The position numbers and the translations under genes were made by a program. Shown here in pieces: positions 57,846 to 64,000 of a stretch of 64,000 nt of DNA; position 1 is the first letter of the stretch, and each line of letters begins with the position of its first letter. The notes under the pieces were generated by a model. It had not been told where the DNA came from and did no database searches. It saw nothing but the letters and a program-made list of their open reading frames with translations. Source of the DNA: Sciurus carolinensis (lineage: Eukaryota > Chordata > Mammalia > Rodentia > Sciuridae); contig NC_062225.1 in assembly GCF_902686445.1 (NCBI RefSeq), forward strand, positions 90,322,581-90,386,580, given 5' to 3'.

Positions 57846-58859
57846 CTAGATAAATAGCACACTCATGTCCAAGGACCACTAAATTGCAGTTTTAACTTCC
57901 AATGTGTTTTCTCAAACCTCAATCTAAGGCTTTGCCCATCTCTCCATCTCGCTTCCCCCTCCCTCTGGTCCTCTTCCTAGGCTTCATTAACTGAATGAGT
58001 TTGGGTATCGCAGCCGAAGACTTCATTACACTTAGAGTGCTTGACATTTCCCACCCTTGGGTTTAGGTTTCTCTGTCTTAGAACATGATTCCTTTCTTCA
58101 CTTTTCTTTTCCTTCCTCCCCTCCCTTCCCCTTCCAGAAGGTTGGCATGTTAGAGAGAACACTTTGGAGAAAACCCTGCCTGTTCTGAAGGGACGTTGGG
58201 TCTGAAGGATTGCCGAGTCTGCAGGGTGAGGCCTCCTGTCCACTTGCACTGTGTTGGGGAGAAGCAGCTGCGTGGTCCACAGTGTGGACTGTGTTCTGAA
58301 GCCTGAAGAGCCCAGATCTTGGGGCAGGATCTACTGAGATAGTCTTGTTAAGGTTACAGCAAACTACGCACTGGGTCACAAGTGATCTTTGGGAATCCAG
58401 GGTTCAATGTGTAATTGGTTCAATGTGTAATTGGCTGTCTGGACTCAGTGTAGCCGTGGAGAAGGCGGGGAGCAGGCTCTTCCCAAAGCCAAGAACAAGT
58501 GAGGCAGCCGCACGTGTGCGAATGCCTAAAAGGCCCCAAAGCAGGGGCTCTCGGAGCCCCGGGCGGGAGGTGGCGGAGTGCCATGCGTGGTACTGAGGCC
58601 GCAGACACTGGGACTCCGCGGGGAGCACGTTCAGGAGCCCTTCAGGGAACTCTCTGAGAATCCAGAGGCCTTTTCGTAAAAACGTTTGAGCCATGGTTTG
58701 TACTACACTTTGCCCATAGTGGATGCAGAGGTCCATGGGATTGGACCAGCGTGACTCCTACACAGGCACTGCCGCCGTCGCCACGCCCCTCGCCACGCCC
58801 CTCGCCTTCCGCAGGCAGGCCCCTCCCTGCAGGAACCCTGGCCTTTCGGCTGTGGCTTT
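57846..58859. other. Unique sequence with two short tandem duplications
   Basis: No gene. The 16-mer ggttcaatgtgtaatt is duplicated exactly (58401-58416, 58417-58432), and the 12-mer cgccacgcccct at 58779-58790 and 58791-58802. Frames up to 110 codons on both strands have no domain. Confidence 0.55.
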
Positions 58860-59376
58860 ACCGCATGTTAACTTTAGTTTTCTTAGTTTCACATAAGTGG
58901 AAACATACGCTCGGGACCATTTTCTGTCCTTTTGCTCAGTAGAAGTGCTTCTGCCCTCGGCGCTGCTGTGGGCATTCCTGGCTCATGCTCTTCCTTACCC
59001 AGTAGGACTCTAGAGGAGGCACACACAGCCATGCGCTTATCTATTCACGTGGCAGTTTCCTGTTTTGCTATTATGAATAAAGCGGGTACGATTATTCATG
59101 TACAAGTCCTGTGAGGACATGGACTTAGTTTTCTTGGGTACATATTCAGGAGTGGGATTCCTGGATCACAGAGAAAGTATACTTCAAACTTCATTTTTTA
59201 AAAACTGCCAGGCTTTTCCCCTAAGTGGCTTTATCACTTTTGAAGTTCCACCAGCAATAGGGAGAGCTGCTCTCCTTCCTTGCTTTGCCAGAACTGACAC
59301 CTTTGGATTCTTTCGTCTCTTCTTCTTTTTAAAATTTATTTTAGTTGTTCCGATGGATACATTTGGGGCTACTATA
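58860..59376 (-). mobile_element. Ancient L1M fragment (reverse)
   Basis: 'gtttcacataagtggaaaca' near 58887, 'ggtacatattcaggagtggg' near 59137 and 'gttccaccagcaatagg' near 59244 are the reverse complement of an old L1 3' end, related to 39210-40000. Its right flank is cut by a SINE. Confidence 0.65.
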
Positions 59377-59389
59377 AGTTTACATTTCC

Positions 59390-59600
59390 ACTGGGTAAGA
59401 GGGTAAATGCCTATAATCCCAGCAGATCAGGAGGTTGAAGCAGGAGGATGGAAAGTTCGAGGCCAGTCTTAGTCACTTAGTGAGACCCTCAATAACTTAG
59501 TGAGACCCTGTCTCTAAATAAAAAATTAAAATGACTGGGGATATGGCTCAGAGGGTAAGCACCCCTGGGTTCAATCCCTGGTACTGAAAGAAAAAAAAAA
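59390..59600 (+). mobile_element. Composite B1-like/ID SINE with target duplication
   Basis: The B1-like half has 'cctataatcccagcagatca', then an internal duplication of 'acttagtgagaccct' (near 59476 and 59498). The ID-like half starts near 59534 with 'gactggggatatggctcaga' and ends in a short A-rich tail. The 13-mers agtttacatttcc (59377-59389) and agtttgcatttcc (59601-59613) are the target copies, differing at one base. Confidence 0.88.
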
Positions 59601-59613
59601 AGTTTGCATTTCC

Positions 59614-62600
59614 TGGGCAAATCATAAACTATTGATCAGGCTGGGAGATGCCAGGTCATCCTAACTTCCACAGGGAGATGGGCTGCCATCACATTTTACA
59701 GTCACAGGATGAGGAAATGGTGACACACTGTCTGAGCCAAGCAATGAATTTTTACTTTAAAATCAAATCCAGAGCACCCCACTGTGGAACAGAGGTTTAG
59801 CTGGGTGCTCCTTTCCCATATCTCCTCCTGTCTGCCCACACACGGAGTTTGGAAAAAACTGGGTCATTTTGGTCCAGAAACAATAGCTGAGTACATGGTG
59901 AGGATGAGGTCACCCTTCCTGGTCGTGGGGTTTGGGCACTGCAGGCAGAGAAGCCGCTAGTCCTCCTGGTCGTCACTGTCACTCCAGAGTTATTCTGGGA
60001 GGTTTTCCTGGACTGTGGTTTCCAGGCTGCTGAGGTGGTAGAGATGTGAGGTCTATTGCAGCCACGCTGCCCATTAAGCAATAATTTAATAGCTCAGGAG
60101 AGTTGAACACATCCAGCTCCATCAGCAGAGTAGACATTCTTGCCAGAATTTGATGGGAAGAAATTTCTCAGAGAATTATAAAATATTGCTCGCAGTGCTT
60201 GGATGCATTATTATTATTATTTTGTAGGATTTTAGTTTAAATGAAAACCAGATTCTGTCACCTCACTGGGGCTTTAGTTGGAGTAAATATGCATTCACTG
60301 GGGGCTCATCAAATCATCAATTTCTTTTTCTTTCTTTCCTTTTTTTGTCCAAGGTTGGCAGGAAGTAAAGCCTTAGAAAACAATGTTTGGAATCACACTG
60401 CAAATCTGACTTGGTTTTAGTGCATTGTAAGAAAACGTTGCTGAAAACAACGATCCTCGGTTAGAATTACCCCATGGGGTTTTACAAGCCATGTTGGATA
60501 GAAGTCGGATTGTGCTGAACTTGTTCTTCTGAGCTGCATTCGTGTGGTCGCCGTGTACCCTCAATAGCTCTGGAGAGTCCCAGCTGCGGTGTGGAGCAGC
60601 GTTCCATGTGAAGCGAGTCCCTCTATTGCTCTCAGCCAGCCTCCTCCCTACCTCACGATGGCTCGCAGCTGAGAAATGAGCCGGCTGTCTCTGAAACAGG
60701 ATCCCCAGCCTGCAGCACATGCTCACGTCTCCACAGCCCGTTGGTCAGGGTCACAGTTGGAGACCTGGGGGACAAGGGTAACAGAAGACAGAGAGTACAG
60801 TGCAGGAGGGAGCCAGGGCTGAGGGGGCACAGCAGAGACGTGGAGAAATACCCAGATTTTCATCTGCTCTTTGGCCTAAAGACAAGGAGGTTGAGAGGTT
60901 CAAAGGCAGGATGGTCCAGACCAGAAACAGGGAAGAGGGATTTATGAAGAGGGACCAGCGAGTCTAGGGAGCTGCCAGTGGTCTCTTCCCTGGCCTCCCC
61001 TGGGCCCCTCTTCCAGCCCCAGTGCACCCTGCCTGCAGAGGAAGGTGTGGGATCCTGGACCCCTGCCCGAGAGCACTGGTCTACCCTATCAGCTCTTTCT
61101 TCCAAGGTTCCTCAACCTTGTTTCTCACATCTGCAAACCAGAGATTATAGTCACCAGCCCCTCTGTACCTCGGCTTCTGCAGTTAAGAGACCTTTCCCCT
61201 CCCCTGAGTGTAAGTGCCTCTGCTTCACTGGTAATGCCAAGGCTGCCTCCAGCACTGGCCTCTCGTCAGTCCTCTGTGATGGCAAGTACCCTGGCAGGAT
61301 AGACGGGAACGGGGGATGAAGGAGGACTAGGTGGCGGGGAGGTCACCCCTGCCAAAGACGTCTGCCGCTCAGCTCTCAACATCCAGGCTCCCTGGTGCCC
61401 GCACAGGGGGACTATTCCAACCCGAGGTGCTGGCACTGTCAACCTCTTGTGAATTCTGGGAGTGACTAGCCACACCCGAGCACAGGGCAGCAGATGGCAG
61501 AAGCTCCAGGGCCCTGGAATCTTCAGATGTAAACTCAAGAGGTTGCACCATTCCTGGGAGCTTAAATATATGGATACTCACCATTTTAATGAAAGTCTCA
61601 ACAAAATTTTGCCAGTTATGGAAAACAAATGTCCCTTTGGTAATCATTCTTCATGGAAAGCTGTGCTCCTCTAGGGGGACTTGTCTCATGTGTCTGTGGG
61701 CTGCTGCAACCCATGAATATATTCTGTGGGGCCTGAAGGAATTTCTCTCCTTGAAATGGGCTCTTCACATTATTTGTATTTTAGAAACGCTGTGGCACAT
61801 CTGGGACAATTTACTTCAGGACATCATAAAATAACAAAAATATCTTGAATTGTTATTATTTTTTCTTTCCTTACACCGGTCACAGTCTCTTCCCTGAAGC
61901 ATCAACTATAGACTGTAGCCCGCCCTGGGAAACTCAGGAACTCTGCCTCTAGTGGGCAGTGATTCCTTGGCAAACTGTAAAGCACCCCCACATGTTTGCG
62001 AGGGACAGAGCACATCAGTTATGGCAGCCGCGGGTATTGCACTGAGTCCACCTTCTTACTGAATTGCAGTGGGAATAAGTTTGATTCATCAGATAAGTTG
62101 CGCAAGCTAAGTTATGTTATGATATTTTCTTAAATCTAATTGGATCAGACTCCAAGTCTCTATGATATTAAATCCTCGTGATGGGCACAGAAACTGAGCA
62201 TCACTGTGTCCCCTTTCCACAGGGCAGAGGTCCCACGGTCTGCATGCTGCGGATCATTCTGGAAGGCTCCCCTGGACCTCATCCCTAGGCGTCATGGAAA
62301 ACACCTGGTCTGGGAGTCCACCCCGTGAGCCTGGAAGTCCAACACATCTGTGCCACATAGGCATCTTATGGACCCCTCTCTGGGACCAGCAGCCCTTCAA
62401 ACTGGCTTAACCTGCCAGTCTGCTCTGAGCAACGCGCTCCTTGGAGGTCCTTGGAGGTCCAGCCGTCTTTGAGGGAGGGTCAGGGAGCTGGCCTCTGTCT
62501 TGAGGCAGGCTTGTCCCTGGGCCTCTCCCTGGCAAATTTTTCTATCAAATACCCTCCTTGTACTTCATTTCTGAGGTGTCAAGTACACTCTTCAACAAGT

Positions 62601-63844
62601 TTAGGTGGTGAGATGGAGTCTCTGAAATTCAGAAAGATTCACTTACTGTATTTACTTAAATCAAATTCATTCTTACTGTGGACCACGTGCTGCTGGGTTG
62701 GCTTAGGGGTTTGGGGGCTTCTTCCTTTGGATTGCATGAGAACACAGCAAGCATGAACATTTGTGGGGCCTCCCCTCAGTGGGTCTCAAATATCGTTAGT
62801 CCCTCATGCTTATGATCATCATGACCATCCTGACTGCCTGATGCCCCTTAGTGTCTAAGATCAGCTCTGCTCCGTAGCTTTTGGGCTGTGCTTGGGTCTT
62901 GGGAATATTTTTGAAGATTAGAACCCTCACACTTCCGAGTTTTTGGGAATAAAGGGAAAGATGCCGAGCCTCAAAGGCAGTGCCCATAAACCCACTGGCA
63001 AAGCATCTGCCACTCCTGAGACATGTGCCCTTGGACACCAGGCGGGCAGAGCGCAAGCGCAGGGAGGACTGGCATAGAAATATGTGACTCTGTCCCAGCT
63101 CCACCTCACTTCCAGCCCCACCCCTGACCGCTGGAAACAGGAACACTCCACAGCAGGGGGTGGCTGTCTCTCCCTCTGGAGATGTCCGTGTTCTCCCTTG
63201 AGTGTGTATCTACTTCCTAAATAAGCCCCTGACTGGCACATGCTGCAATTCTTTTCTATCACATATGCCATGAACCCCATGATCTTGAGTCAAGTTCCCC
63301 TTTCTCTGGGGACTCTCAGACCTTCTTCAGAGACATGTCTTCTGCCATGACATCAGTACTCCCCTGGGTCCTGCAGGAGCAGCCAGGCACAAGTCCCTAC
63401 AACTATAACTTCACCCCATCTCCAGTCCTTGTGAGATCTGAGACTTATCATTTCTCCCTTCAAGATCTTGCACCTCTTTCTCTTCACCAGCAGAATCTGA
63501 AGCAAAGGAAACAAATGCTGTCTGTCTGCTTGAAATGGAGTGGGAACAATGAAGGAAAAATAAACAATAATTATTATTTCAGGGAATTCTGCTGGAGAAT
63601 TCTAAGTAGAACACTGGAGAGATGAGTTTCCTTCCTGCTCAGATTGTGAGGTCGAGGGTTGAAAACAGATTACCACAAATGCAAATGGTAGTCCAATGTA
63701 TAATGCTGCGTCCGTTCCTTAAATCATTTAACGAAAGCATTGAAGACCTGATCTCTCCCAGAACTGGGGTAAAACATCTTAAGAAGCACAATGTCATGAA
63801 GTGGCAGGAGACAATCGCTGCAGTTTGTCGTACAATCTATGTTA
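59614..63844. other. Unique sequence, no gene seen
   Basis: A MIR-like reverse fragment may lie near 59690-59760 ('tcacaggatgaggaaatggt'). Small features: tttattatt-type run near 60207-60222 and an 11-bp tandem (ttggaggtcc) near 62440-62460. Frames up to 117 codons have no domain. No gene is claimed. Confidence 0.45.
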
Positions 63845-63945
63845 CCAAAACTGGGGTTAGACTGACCTGGGTTAAAACCCCAGCTCTGCCACTTTCCACG
63901 GGTGTGACCTCAGCTGCCTCCTGAGTCTGTTTCTTGGTTCCCCAC
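63845..63945 (+). mobile_element. MIR fragment
   Basis: 'tagactgacctgggttaaaa' then 'ccccagctctgccactttcc', 'acgggtgtgacctcagctgc' and 'ctgagtctgtttcttggttc' follow the MIR core in forward order. Confidence 0.65.
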
Positions 63946-64000
63946 AGTGGGTCTTCTGGATCACTTCATAGAGCAGACAGGTGCAGAGACATGTGGCTTT

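Overview
This is nuclear DNA from a mammal, most likely a squirrel-family rodent (Sciuridae). The evidence is composite SINEs with a B1-like left half and a tRNA-Ala-derived ID-like right half, several LTRs of the ERVL-MaLR kind, and one full-length rodent-type LINE-1 beside fragments of related 3' ends. The SINE architecture is what points to squirrels; the species cannot be read from the sequence. I found no host protein-coding gene, tRNA or other conventional RNA gene, CRISPR array, operon or bacterial feature. The open frames outside transposons are short, lack recognisable domains, and look like chance frames in GC-rich or simple-repeat DNA. The window is best read as an intergenic or intronic stretch.

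Layout. 1-6.4 kb: mostly unique sequence with one composite SINE (1628-1851), one old LTR (2334-2680), a lone ID-like unit bracketed by an inverted repeat (3208-3303), and a homeodomain-motif pair (3986-4046). 6.4-7.65 kb: L2-like DNA, then a MaLR-like LTR carrying a 300-bp GA microsatellite, then a CTCC/CTTC tract. 7.65-20 kb: mostly unique, with three further LTRs (11.9, 16.7 and 17.8 kb), a purine tract and an L1 tail. 20-33.9 kb: a solo LTR, a hAT-like relic, MIR relics, two reverse-oriented L1 3' ends, a SINE and a MER5A-like relic. 33917-36266: a complete reverse-strand MaLR provirus with paired LTRs, tRNA-Leu-type primer-binding site, polypurine tract and 5-bp target duplication. 36.3-39.2 kb: unique.

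39.2-50.7 kb is a nested pile. A very old reverse-strand L1 is interrupted in turn by a truncated MaLR LTR, a twin-primed (5'-inverted) sciurid L1, a possible older L1 3' UTR fragment, and a full-length forward L1 (43761-50312) with a 12-bp target-site duplication. That L1 has a CpG-containing 5' UTR with YY1-type motifs, a broken ORF1 and a broken ORF2. 50.7-64 kb: mostly unique, with an exact 61-bp tandem duplication, an old L1 fragment at 58.9 kb, two SINEs and MIR relics.

The only coordinated gene function is that of the transposons. L1 ORF1 (RNA-binding) and ORF2 (endonuclease/reverse transcriptase) would have copied L1 and mobilised the SINEs, but both are disabled here. I did not find an undescribed biological system. 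The most informative items are the dated nest of insertions, the complete MaLR provirus, the twin-priming junction, the ID unit in an inverted repeat, and a few candidate regulatory stretches.
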